DNA of 64,000 nt from Dioscorea cayenensis subsp. rotundata (Eukaryota; Streptophyta; Magnoliopsida; Dioscoreales; Dioscoreaceae): contig NC_052474.1 in assembly GCF_009730915.1 (NCBI RefSeq), positions 7,971,501 through 8,035,500 of the forward strand, given 5' to 3'. The notes beneath the pieces are model-generated. The model worked only from the letters and a program-made list of their open reading frames with translations, did no database searches and was not told where the DNA came from. Of the stretch, positions 11,701 to 23,606 are shown piece after piece (position 1 is the first letter of the stretch; every line of letters starts with the position of its first letter). A program made the position numbers and the translations under genes.

Positions 11701-13158
11701 TGTTTTCCTGACCTTCACTTTTTGTGAGAGTTCAACTTTTTTTTTACTTTGCTCATGTTTTGTTCCTTGAGTTTAAATTTGTGTTTAAGTTGCTTCGAAT
11801 GTTTTCTTGTGTTAGGACCTTAGTTGAGGTTTTTAAGAAGGTTAAAAAGGTGGGAGAAAACCCTCAAGAAGGGGTAAATGCAAGGCTCGAACCTTGTGAA
11901 CAATTGGTGCTAAATGGGAGGCTTCACGGATGTGGTAGTTCGATCAATTTCATATTTATTTTTCTTATGCTTTAATGTGTTTTCTTAATTAATTTTCATT
12001 TAGGAGTGTGCCTTAGAGTGTCCCGAGTCATTAGAATAAAAAATGAGGTCAATCGGACACCAAATGAACCGTTTAGAGCCATTTGAGTGCAAGGTGTTGG
12101 TGGTGTACAGTGTCTACGGGCTGAAAGGAGGCCGTATGGAGGCATATTTTTAGGGTTTAAAGCAATTTTAAACCATTTTTATTTCATTCCTTCTACACAC
12201 TTCCACAAACCCTTTCTCCTCCAATTTTCTCCTTCTCTAGAACCTTCATCCCCTCTTCTCTAACCTATCATTCTTGCCTTGAATCAAGAAGAAAACTCAA
12301 AGATTTCTCCTTCATCTCTTGAGAATGAGCTTTCCTTAGGGTTTTTGAGAAGTTTTGAGGTAAGGAAGTACTTCATTTGATCTTCTCCTCCTCTCTTTCT
12401 CTTTTTGTTGGATTTCTTTGATATTATGGGTGGAGAATGATGGGTTTTATTTGGATTTAGAGAATAGAAGAACTATGGAGTTGTAAAACCTTGAATCCAT
12501 TGAGATTGGAGAAAGATCTTTCATGTTTTAAATTAGGGTTACTGTAGGACCAAACCAAGTTTGGTTTCTTTTGCTTTTCTTGTTAGTTTTGAGGGTTGTG
12601 AGAGTATCATTTTTGTTAGATATTCTTGCTAGGGTGCTTAGTAAACCCTAGAAGCACTCATTTTTCCAATTTAAGGATTGTTCTTTATTTTAATTAATTA
12701 AGTGATTGATAAAGTTTCATTGTTTGTTTTGGTTGTTTAAATGCTTCTAGGAGGTGAGACTTCAACCAAGGGGAAAGAGTCGGTGGAGAAGTAACACCGG
12801 GGTGTCTTAGCTCGCCAAGTTTGTGAGTGGAATTTTATTAAATCATGGACTATATATCATGCATATATATATATATATTGGTCTTTGAATGACAAGCTTT
12901 CTATCTATAAAACTCTTGAGATGTTATTCATTGGATTTGGAAATCATGAGGATTTATGATTTGATTTCCTTCATGGTTTTTACTAAAGATCATAAATATA
13001 TATATATATATGTTGTTATGATTTGAAAACTATATGTTTTAGAAGATATGTTTGAATTATGTATCCTTATAAAAGATTGATGTTCTTCCTATGATGACCA
13101 AAAGCTTTGGGTAAAACAAATTGAATCTTACCGTGATGATGGCATAATTGATTTGAGG

Positions 13159-13210
<52 letters not shown>

Positions 13211-14581
13211 ATGAATATTCTTGTGTGATATTCTTAATAAAAATGTTTTCATTGAATGGTTATGAACAAGTTGTTGACTTTTGGAGTGAGATTGGCATTT
13301 GTGAATACTTGTGATCTCTTGATGAGATTTATGCTTCCCTATTAATGAATATATTTAGCCTACGGGCCAGAATGCTATTTATTGCTTTCATTCATGATTT
13401 GTGAACATAGTCCCGAATAAGGACCATTTTCATGTTGTGATGAATAATTGGATTTTATTATGCAAACACCCATGGGGTCTTGAACATATCCATGGAAATG
13501 GTGGGCTACGGCCTTCAAGTTCTTGACGGGGTGGTTTTGATGGTGACAGGGGGAAACCCCAGTACTTACTGCAGTAAGAGTGTGGATGGTTTCCACGGGC
13601 CGACCTGTATAGAGGTGGCGTGGAATACTGTCAAACCGGTTATGCCATTTCAGGTGGGAGCTTAGAGCCCTGACTTGGATATAGTTGGGTTGTTCAGAGT
13701 CACCACATGAACTTCCCAACAGCCAATGCCAAAATACGCACATCTTGGTGGCTCCTGACCTAACCGAGGCCACGGTTAGCAAAGGAGGGTTTTTGAGGCT
13801 TTTTAAGATATATATTTGATTGTTTTAACCGAAGATTTATATGTTTCTGGATTATGAGTTACTTAACAAAGCAATGGATTTGGATTTCTTACTTCGTATG
13901 GATTTCATGATGATTTAAAGAGTTTTATCAAGCATTTCATTGCTGTAAATTTTATTTCTTACTTTATACTTGACATTCAAAGTATATTGAATATTTTGAG
14001 GATTTGAAATATATTTTTGACATTTTACTTTAATATATTATGTATAAGATATAGCTCCATGTTTAGCCACTCACTGAGTAACCTAGTTACTCATTCCCTC
14101 TTTTTTTCCCTCCCAGGTGATAGTATGGTAGCGGGATAGAAGCGTGAAGTGCTTGGCAGAGTAGTTTGTATTTTTTTTAAGCCGTGTATGATGCTTAAAC
14201 ATTCTGGCATGTATTTATTGGATCCACTAGGATGTTACCAACCCTAATATTATTATGTATCTTTTTTTTTTCTTAGATACTTTTATATATGTTGGTTAGA
14301 TTTATGTTGGTTAGATTTATGTTGTGTATGAGAAGTATACTCTCTATGTGAATGGTTGTTGTCATTGTTATTATGAACAAAATGTTATGATTATCCTTGT
14401 GTCATGACTTGTATTAAAGTGATGGGTTGTGTAGGAACAAAATGTTATTATTATTGTTATAGTGGTTCTGTGCAAGAAACAGGTTAGCCTTACTGCAACC
14501 AAGGGTCGAGGCAGTGTTGGACCTCCCCTGGGTTGTCGTGGTGGTATGTCACGTGTGGGACCCGTGGAACGGGACGTGACA
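11701..14581 (+). mobile_element. Solo LTR of a Ty3/gypsy element, Tekay/Del-like, 2881 bp
   Basis: The element starts TGTTTTCC and ends ACGTGACA, giving the canonical TG...CA ends. It is flanked by the direct repeat CTTTTG (11695-11700 and 14582-14587), a target-site duplication. The bases after the right end are not a tRNA primer-binding site and no gag or pol is present on either side, so this is a solo LTR left by unequal recombination. Internal phrases such as GAGTGTCCCGAGTC and ACACCGGGGTGTCTTAGC and the near-3-kb length resemble long LTRs of the Tekay/Del lineage; that lineage call is inference. It contains a (TG)n microsatellite at 13169-13206. Confidence 0.8.
13169..13206. repeat. 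(TG)n microsatellite, 19 units, preceded by (TA)n
   Basis: Uninterrupted TG dinucleotides inside the solo LTR, preceded by about five TA units. It probably arose after insertion and should be length-variable. Confidence 0.95.
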
Positions 14582-14587
14582 CTTTTG

Positions 14588-15584
14588 GTGACCAGGTCTC
14601 TATATCTTTTTCTTCTTTGTTGCTTCTATTTTGTAACTTGTTCCCAGGTTTTTCAATAATGATTTAGAGGTTATCCACTTAAAAAAAAAACATAACTATC
14701 CAATGATTCAATTAACACCAACTAAATATTGATGAAATTCTCTTACATAATGTTTGGATTCAAAAATAGAAGGGAAAGAAGAGGGAAGGGAGGGAAAGAG
14801 AGGGAAAGGAAAGAAAGGTTTTATGATAAACCTTGTTTGGTTAAGCAAGGAAAAAAAATAGAAGGAAATAACATATAATAATATGATTTACCAATTATAC
14901 CCTTATTATTAAATAAAAAATTACTTAATGCATTATAAATGTTTCAAATAAATTCACATTTTAAAGCATATTTTTTTAATAAATATTAAAAGTATTATAA
15001 CTATTATTATTTTGATTTTAAGGGTCAAAGTTAACCCTTCCTTTTCTTTCGTGAAATTAAAAATATCTATTTAAACGAGAGAATGACTCACTCCGACTCT
15101 CTAAAATCCTCGCTTTACTTTACTTTCTCTCGTCGGCCCTTAATTCAAATATAACATTAAGAAAATATAGTTTTTACTAAAAAAATTTTTGAATGCTAAT
15201 ATTTTTATAATTAAATTCAATTATAACTCGAATAGTATTAATTAAAATAGTTCGTCCAGTAGAGTTAGAATGGTTTTCTCAAAGATTATGTAGTTTATCA
15301 AACAAACTGAATTTTATGCATTTAATTTTTAAAAATATTATTTATCATCATTAAGTTAAAAAAATAAAATAAAATAATTTTTAAAAAGCAAACCCATAAT
15401 TATTTACAAATAGATAATAATAAATTTAGAGAATTTACAGGACATTTATGTAAATTTTGTTTTTTAAAATATAACATTCAAATAAATCTGGGAAAAAAGT
15501 TAGCGCGAATCTCAAAGCGCACTTGCTTCACTATCCTTCGACTTCGGGCCCGCTCCTGTTGAGGGACAGAGAGAGAGAGAGAGG
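14588..15584. other. Intergenic and promoter of the TTC5-like gene
   Basis: A purine-rich block (about 14763-14815) and AT-rich sequence to about 15480 could be a non-autonomous element: ATTCAAA occurs near both ends at about 14758 and 15143, but no clean terminal repeats were found. Close to the gene, GTTAGCGCGAATC (about 15500, E2F-like), CGGGCCCGC (about 15546, a GGCCCA/site II-like context) and a (GA)n leader run (15569-15582) precede the ATG. Confidence 0.45.
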
Positions 15585-18500
15585 ATGAGCGGCGTCGACG
15601 GCGAGAAGGGTGAGGTGATCCAGAGGACGGCGGAAGCTGCCGACGAGCTCTACCGCGTCCGTGATACGTACTTCCCTAAGGACCCCGACGAGAAGATCTC
15701 GAAGCTGCAATCCCTCGCTGATGCCGCGCTTTGTCTACTTGATTCGCTTCCTCCCGGTAAACATTTTAGCCCCTTTGGATTTCGGTGGTGATTCATGCAT
15801 TTTTTAGGTACTTTTTAAGCTTTGATTTATTGGGAAAACGATGGAAGAATGCGTTGAAGGATTTACTAGATTTTTCTTGCACCTTGGTTTGGAAAATGCA
15901 GTGGTTTTGAGAGTATAAACATGTAAGGACGCTGTTCTGTTGATTGATTCCACTCAAAATTGATGGGATTAGGCAAATAAGGGGTTGTTGGGCATTTTGG
16001 TCTATCATGAGAATGCAAAGAATGTAGAAACCTATCAAACTTGAGTGTATCATCTAGCGACATCACGTTTAGAAAAAAAAAAGTATATTTTGTTTGCTCT
16101 TGATAAGACTAAGATTTGCTAGAGTTGCTTAATATAGAGTGCAGAGCCTGCTATAACAACTTGTCGAATAGTTTTTCATCTGAAAAAAGAAAAATCATGC
16201 CAACAACATGGATATTTTGGTCCGCTAAAATCCCTTGTGTTCTTCATCAACAGTCCCATCATAAAGCTCGATCATTCACATGGGAGCTGTTTTCTTGAGG
16301 ACATTGGGCTGCAACTACTACACAATTCCTTTACTCTTTGCTTGATCTCATTGTTCTTGATTGTGGATTTATTTGAGTTTGACGCTTATTACTTATCATG
16401 CAATGTTACATTATCCCTCATAATTGTGAGTTAGAATATGTACTACATCTCTAAGATTGTAAAACAAACGATGCTAAATCATAGGTATTGGCTGTCTGTG
16501 GTTGTAAGTGTTAGTTAGGTCTGAGAAGGTGCCTTGTTATGAAGTTCATTTATGTGTTAATTACTGTGGTTTTGGTATTTTATTGATTGCCTACAAACAT
16601 CAGCATTTCTTTGATAGTATACTACTTGGAAGGCTATTTCTTGAACTGTTATAACTTAAGTGGATGCTCCTCGAAGTGCTTAGGTAAATTTGCTTATGAG
16701 AAGTATTTGAGTTTAGCTTTACATATGGTTGCTTTTTTTTTTTCTAGTTGTGATAATCATAGGAGTTATTACTAGTTTTCCTATGACTTTTGATTTATGA
16801 GCTTTCAAGAAAGTTTGAGGCAGATATTGAAGTATGTGGGTGTGCTGTATTATTTTCAACATCTTCTTAAATGTTTGAAACAGAAGAAAGGGAGTCACCT
16901 TCACAACGTGCATCTTATGAATTTTTGCGAGGAAAGATACTTGATGTTTTTCCTGATTACCGGAAGGAAGCTGAAGATCATTTGTCAAAAGCTGTATGTT
17001 GAAACGACTGCTCACCAGTTGGTTTTGGATGAGTGCTAATTTCTGAGATTTTTTCAGCTGATACTTTTGGATTTAAATTTTGGTGTGGCAGGTTAAATTG
17101 AATCCATCTCTTGCAGATGCTTGGTTATCCTTAGGTAATTGCATTTGGAAGAAGGGTGATCTGTCATCAGCAAAAAACTGCTTCTCTTTAGCTCTAAGCA
17201 AGGTATTTATCTATAACAGTGTTATCATTAGATTTCCTTCTATGACATTAGCAAACTTTATTGCAAATTTTACGTTTTGATTTTAAAAACTTATGCTACA
17301 GAGTCCAAACAAGAAGATTCTCTGCCAGCTATCTATGCTTGAAAGAAGAATGGCTCAAGGCAAGGAGACTCAGGCACTTGGATTTATAGTCAACTATTTT
17401 GCACATATCTGAGTGTGTTCTTTACGTCAATCATTTGGTTTTCAAAGTTTAAGTGATTTCAGTTACTCTTGGTAGCATGCTATTTATATCAATCAGCTGA
17501 CATACCAAGTTTATGTTATTTTATATGCATTTTAATGTGCTACCTTTGGCAAGTTTTGCTGCAAGTGCTTTGACATTATTCTGTCAGCTGAATAGGATAG
17601 GTCCAATAACCATATTCAGAATAGCTTGGCAACTTTTCAAGATTGTTTAATGTGTTATCAATCCGTCTTTGCAAGTGCTATAGTTTCATGATCTCGTCAC
17701 CCAAAATTTCATCCTTGGCCTGGCTTCTTACACTTTGTCATGTATCATTTTGTATCTTTATTTAATTCTGGCACTGCCGCTATTATTCCTTCTGCTATCA
17801 TGTTTGATCATGCTTCATCTGTTCTCTATAAAACATCTGCATTTATGTGATATTAACAAACACGCTAAATCCCTTGTTATCCTAAAAATAACTTGAACAT
17901 ATGATGATAATCTGTAAAGGTTAGGAAAAGGCTTAGGTGGCACTGTTGCTATTATTCCTTCTGTTATCATCTTTGAAAATGCTTCATATTTTCTCTGTAA
18001 AACATCTGCATTTATGTGATATTAACAGATACACTGAATCCTATATTATCCTAGAAAATGACATGAACTCATGATGCTAATCTGAATTTTGAAATCTGAA
18101 ATCTGAAAGGTTCAGGGAAATGTTAAGGTGTGTTCATAGCGCCTGATGAAGTGTTTTTGCAGTTAATTTATACAGCTTATTCAACAAGAATGATAACTAG
18201 ATGAAGTAATGACATCTATTTCCATATGGTAATAAGCTATATGGTTCGAAGTATGTGCCTTCTTAATCATATATCAATATTCAGTGGACATGATTACTAT
18301 TTCCATAATAAACTGTAAGCATCCTTAATATTAAAAAACTTTGATGAACTTGTGTAGGCACTGAAAATCAAGAACAATTGGTTGAAGAAAGCATTCGTCA
18401 TGCAAGAGAAGCCGTGGCGTTGGATATCAAGGATGGGAATTCCTGGTGTAAGAGTCTAGTCCTTTCTATCTGTAAGAGAAAACTAAGATGGCCATTAAAT

Positions 18501-21500
18501 ATTTGAAATTTGTTGATGGTATTCATTTTCGTGCATGATAAGTTTTCTTTTCTTTGCCTAAACAGCCCATGCAATCCTGGTAAACATAAGACGTAATTTA
18601 TTTTAGAGTACCATGTGTATGCTTTATAGTTTTGAAAAGATAATACTTTTGGTTTGTTGGATGAGGGTATGCACTCTGTTGGTTATGTTGCTGCATTCCA
18701 CCCCACCATATTTGCATTTGAGTACACTTATATAGTACTATATTTGATTCTTAGATTATTCTATTCTATTGTTTAAAAGCGCCATTCATCTGATATCTTA
18801 GCCTTTTGGTTTTTCCTCAGATAATCTTGGAAATGCATGTCTTACAAGTTTTTTTGTTACTGGAGCATGGGACCATAGTAAGCTGCATCAATCATTGAAA
18901 GCATATCAGAACGCGGTATGAGCAAGAGCTTCTCTTTTTTACTTTTAATATTACTCAATTTTCTGGTTGGTGTGAATTGTTTCAGTTGGCCAGAGTTGGC
19001 CATCGTTTGGTTACTTTTTGTTCTAATTATGGCATGTAATCCTTGGGTGACACCTTTGATGTTTTTGTTGAGCTTCGTACTTGACTGATCTTGTGAGCTG
19101 AGAGAATCCATTCTCTGGTGAATTTCAGGAAAAAGATGAACTGATGGCATCCAGCCCTGATCTTTTCTTTAATTCAGCTACAGTAAGTGTTTTAGAGGCT
19201 TATGCGCTAGCATTTCGAATTTTAGTTTAGATTAAACTAGTTAATATCCATGCATAATTGTTTGGTTGTATTTGACTCATATTTGAGAATTGTGGACCAG
19301 CATGACATAGTTGATATTTATCTTATAATATCAAATGTTATCTCAGGCCAATAAATATCTTGAGAACTACGATAGAGCTCTTCGTGGGTTTGAAGCTGCA
19401 TCCCTGAAAGATCCTGGCCTCAAAGCTGATGAGGAGGTTCAAAAAATCATCAATCTTCTTGAAAAGCTTGAGAGTTCCATTAAGGTAATACAGTATTGAG
19501 TCTTCAACTGGTGCTACCCAGGTGCACTTAGCGTAACAAGATGAAAGTTAGTGTAGCATTTGGTTGATCAGAAGGATCATAGATGCTATGTGAAGTGTAG
19601 TTATACTGTGAATTTAGCATGCAGTCTCCACACAAATATGTATGTGTTGTAGCCATAATATTCACTGTTATAAGCATACAGATTCCTTCACATTGTTTTT
19701 TCTTATGTATGTTGTTAATGTGTCTAATTTCACATCATAAAAATATGGAATGCTTATTAAGAGATCGCTGTGACTTCTCTGATTTTAAGCTGGTATGTTA
19801 AGGCTGTTAAGTGGAATGTAGTGAATGGACCAATTTAAGGTGATAATTTCATTGAAGTGTGTTTGGCTACCTATATTATAATGTTCTGTGCAGCTTTTAT
19901 GAAATTTGGACTTTGTCTACAACAATTATGAGCATGCACTAACTATTACAGAGTCTTGTTGGAAATATTGACTTTTCTATGAATGCAACCAACTTAATCA
20001 TGCCCCTGAATATCTGACAGCTCTTGCTAAACACCATAACAAGTAGCATGAACTGAAAATGATCTGCCCTGACATATCCTTGAATTTTTGTTTTTAAAAA
20101 CTGGGAGGCCTCTTCTCAGTGCCAAGATTTTCCTTACCTTTTGCTGCGCTTTGATCAACACTTGTCTTGTTGCTGATTGATAAGTTTATTAAGTTGCTTT
20201 ATTTTCCTTTTTGGTTTATTTTGACGTTTATTATACAAAATTGTGTCTAAGATCCTGCCTGCTTGAGACCTATTTCATGTAGTTGGATCTCTATCTTATA
20301 AATCATCATGTTGTAGGGACATTTCAAGGCTAAACGACTAGCATCTTTGGCATCATCCTTGGGAGACATTAATTGTAAGCATATTTTGAAATGATCACAG
20401 TGTTCATCAATTTTATTGTTATCTTGTAATTCCAGCAATAACTGATTTTCCACTCTTGATCGATAAGTGAGATCATCGCACAGAAAAGTTAGTATAAATG
20501 CTCTTGCAGAGGGGCTGAACAAGGCAGTGGCAGTTGTTGCAAAAATCCTCTTATTCATAAAGCATGAAAGCATAGCTCCATTGTAAGCACACCTTGCACG
20601 GTTTAGATTTTCTAATTATATTCCATATTGAGATAGACTTTTGTGTTTCCCTATTTTGTGAAAATGTACCTGAACCACTAAATGTGATGATTTCTAACTG
20701 TTTTTTGCAATTATGTCCATTATGAGTTCTTAGAACTGTAAACATAATTATAAAAGCCAAGTTATATTCATTGTTCAGACTTCAGATAGGAACATAGTTA
20801 GGGGAATTATATAGAAAATGCCATATAGTTTGGATTAAAATTATGAGAGTGGTGCCTAATGTTGATGGAAGTTGGGGGAAAATGGTTCTCCTTCAATTGT
20901 ACTGTGTGTAATATTTGATAGAAGGAAATGTTGAAACACTTTTGTGACCACTCAATTCTATTGATGCACTATGTTTCTTGTTGTGGTTATTGGACACAAG
21001 TTTTTAGGCCGCCAATATAAAAGGTGAAAACCACTAGATCTTTGAGAGAAATAGGCATAATGTTTGATAGAAGAAATGATATAACACTTATGAGACCACT
21101 CAATTTTATTGATGCACTATGTTTCTTAATTTCGTTGCCAGAGACAAAGTGTTCAAGCTCACTAATATGAAATTTGAAAACCACTACATCATTGAGTTAA
21201 ATAAGCGGAATGCAACCAAAATTGGTTGTCTCAGTTAGTCTCAGGGAAATTTTTTTTTTCTGTGTAGTGCCTGTAATACACTCTTATGGTGAACTAAACA
21301 TTGGAAAATCGTCTCACTTTGTGCATTTTCAGGTATTATTTAGCTTGTGATTCTGACCAGACATGTTTCATACTCTCTGTGTATGGGTTACACAGTGATG
21401 CAGTAAGTATTATACAGTATCCTTCATTTCTACTGATCAGCTCTAGTTATCATATAAATAATTTGATGCTTTATCAGGGAATTTTTGTTGTCTGATGAGC

Positions 21501-22572
21501 TTTTTACAAAATACATGACATAGAGCTTTTGTCTCCTAGGTTAAAGAAGGGGATCGTGTGACATTGTTGGAACCATGCCATCGGAATATTGATTTTTCAT
21601 GGAAAGAAAAGGTATATCATTGGAATTCTCTATATTTCTTTCAAGCATGGTTTGCTATGATTTCCTTTTGGATTCAGATTCCTTAAAGTGATTTTTAAGT
21701 TAGTTTACCACCATCCAAGGTTTTTATTTTATGTTCAAATTCCAGCATTTAAGGCATGTATTTGGTGTGTTAATCTAGTTTTGATCTCTTGGGAAACCTT
21801 TTCGTATAAATATTTAATTTATTGATTTAATTACAATTGATTAACCTTTTTGTATTGTGCATTTATACCCTGCTATGAATAAATATCCGAGTCAGAATCA
21901 AAGGAAATTTCTATTTAAGAGAAGTGATGTTGACTAAAGAAGTCAAGTTAAACAACTCAAGTATTACTGGCTAGAATAGCTTGGAATTATAGAAATGAGT
22001 ATCTGATGTAAAATAAACTAGGAAATTGCGCCTTGGGTTTCTAGGCAATTACTCCTTCAAAAATAGCATAAAGCTAAAGTAAAACTACATTCATTCATTA
22101 ACTGCCCCCAAAGAAATTCTCTCTTTTATAAAGATTAGAGACTTTATCCTGGTGCTTGACTACAATTAAACTTGATAATCAAGTTAACAAGAAATTGCAT
22201 ATAGAAACACTCGTAAACCGTAATAAAATTGAAAATTTCTCAAAGAGTTTTGAGGTAGATTAATTGAACAAGTTGAACAATTCTTGCATTTAATGAGATT
22301 TAAGACTTGAAAGAAAAAGTTTATATTTGCTCAGTTGAATAGACAATCAAGTAATTTTTAACTTCAATTGTGGCCAATGGAACTTCATATTAAAATCAAG
22401 TATTTCTCGACTTTATTGTCCATCACACATGTGTCATTCTGGTGATGTGAAGCAGCATTATCAATTCAAATCAATTCGTGTGGACTTCATTCAACAAATT
22501 CTTGTGAATGGAAAAGGGCCAGCACCTCAACACACCATCAGATCTTCCATTCATGCACAACATAAAGCGTGA
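15585..22572 (+). CDS. Tetratricopeptide-repeat protein, TTC5 family (TPR plus C-terminal OB-fold)
   Basis: Thirteen exons join in frame to 412 residues: 15585-15756, 16884-16993, 17092-17202, 17302-17359, 18358-18447, 18821-18915, 19129-19182, 19347-19484, 20317-20374, 20489-20582, 21333-21402, 21540-21611, 22456-22572. TPR units are visible at about residues 100-133 (ADAWLSLGNCIWKKGD), 176-212 (WYNLGNACLTSFF) and 222-253 (YLENYDRALRGFEAASLKDP). The C-terminal part, about 296-390, matches the TTC5 OB domain (ACDSDQTCFILSVYG, GDRVTLLEPC, FKSIRVDF). Animal TTC5/STRAP binds p300 and also triggers decay of tubulin mRNA through nascent tubulin; whether the plant protein does either is unknown. 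The intron after 17359 has a GC donor. The exon at 20489 uses acceptor ACAGAAAAG because the stronger CAG sites nearby give immediate stops; this is the least certain junction. The start ATG follows a GA-rich leader and is the only upstream ATG in frame. Confidence 0.9.
17770..18107. repeat. Diverged tandem duplication, period about 169 bp, in a TTC5-like intron
   Basis: The block starting GGCACTGCCGCTATTATTCC at 17770 recurs as GGCACTGTTGCTATTATTCC at 17939. The shared landmark AACATCTGCATTTATGTGAT appears in both. Substitutions throughout show an older duplication. Confidence 0.8.
20913..21207. repeat. Diverged tandem duplication, period about 149 bp, in a TTC5-like intron
   Basis: TTGATGCACTATGTTTCTT occurs in both halves, preceded each time by a GACCACTCAATT block and a TTTGATAGAAG block (20914 and 21063). 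The second halves share GAAAACCACTA. The copies differ by several substitutions and short indels. Confidence 0.75.
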
Positions 22573-22847
22573 AGAACTTCAAGAAATATGGATTGTGGAT
22601 GATTCTTCCCAAGTATATTCTATTTCCGCTTACAAATTATCTTGTTGTTGTACATAAATCAATCTAGTTTTCCATCTGATTGTTTCTGAAAGGGGAGAAT
22701 TATTGTTAATATTTTTTTCTTTCCTCAATGCATGTGACATCTAAATTTGATTTAGCTAAAAATATGCTTGACAAATATTAAAATTGTGTTTTATGCAAAT
22801 GATATTTATTCTAAGAATGAGATTGATGTGGTTGTCATTTTTGCAAG

Positions 22848-22942
22848 CATTGTTGTCTGAAATTCCTGACCTCAAGATTGGATTGAACAAGTCCACAAAG
22901 TTTGCAGCCATCAACAACTACCAAGCATTTCTTAGGAGGCGG
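22848..22942 (+). pseudogene. Orphan exon-like block of an unidentified protein
   Basis: The open stretch reads LLSEIPDLKIGLNKSTKF and then AAINNYQAFLRRR. It has an acceptor-like TTTTTGCAAG before it and a good donor, CGG/GTAAGA, after it. Its amino-acid composition is far more protein-like than nearby AT-rich frames. No partner exons in a compatible phase were recognised within several kb. It could be a captured or stranded exon, or part of an unusual alternative end of the TTC5-like transcript. I do not recognise the family. Confidence 0.35.
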
Positions 22943-23156
22943 GTAAGACTTGTCTTTATTGGTATTATTATTATTTTTAAACCTTCAGTAAAATTATGCA
23001 TTCTAGCAACTGCAGAACTTTCAAACAAATTCATTGCATTTGCATAGACGGGTAAGACTTGTCTTTATTATTATTATTATTATTATTATCTTTTTTAACC
23101 TTCAGTAAAATTATGAATTCTAACAACTGCATAACTTTCAAACAAATTCATTGCTT
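22941..23156. repeat. Tandem duplication, period 109 bp, including a splice-donor-like GGGTAAGACTTG
   Basis: GGGTAAGACTTGTCTTTATT begins at 22941 and again at 23050. Both copies continue with an ATT-rich stretch, CCTTCAGTAAAATTATG and CTTTCAAACAAATTCATTGC. The second copy has an expanded ATT run. Confidence 0.9.
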
Positions 23157-23539
23157 AGATATATCACTATCACTGTCTGGTTTGCTGTCAGTTTTGAAAT
23201 ATTTTTTTTCCCTGTATATTCCCCAGGTAACAATTTCTAATCCGGATTTTGCAGCCATCTTAAACTTCCTTAATTTATATAGACCTTGTGATTACAAATT
23301 TATTTTCTTTGTGTTACTTTTAAAATGCTTTTAGACCTAAAAATATATTTTTCTTACATAATAATTTAATAATGCTGAATGCCAGAAAGTTTTTCAGATA
23401 ATTACCCAGTAGAATAAGTTAGGGCGTCATCACTTTAGTCCAAGAAAGTGTGCTCCTATTAATTGCTGAGTCACAGATGTCATTGGAAGTGAAACTAACT
23501 CTAGAAAGTCCAGATGGTCATAAATAATGTAATGTTAAA

Positions 23540-23560
23540 ATAATAATAATAATAATAATA

Positions 23561-23606
<46 letters not shown>
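23540..23606. repeat. (AAT)n followed directly by (ATT)n, self-complementary tract
   Basis: About seven AAT-type units are followed without a break by about sixteen ATT-type units. The left part is the reverse complement of the right part, so single strands could fold into a long hairpin. Confidence 0.95.

Noticed and set aside
13375-13782. 135-codon minus-strand frame in the solo LTR
   Set aside because: Lies wholly inside LTR sequence, antisense, with no recognisable domain.
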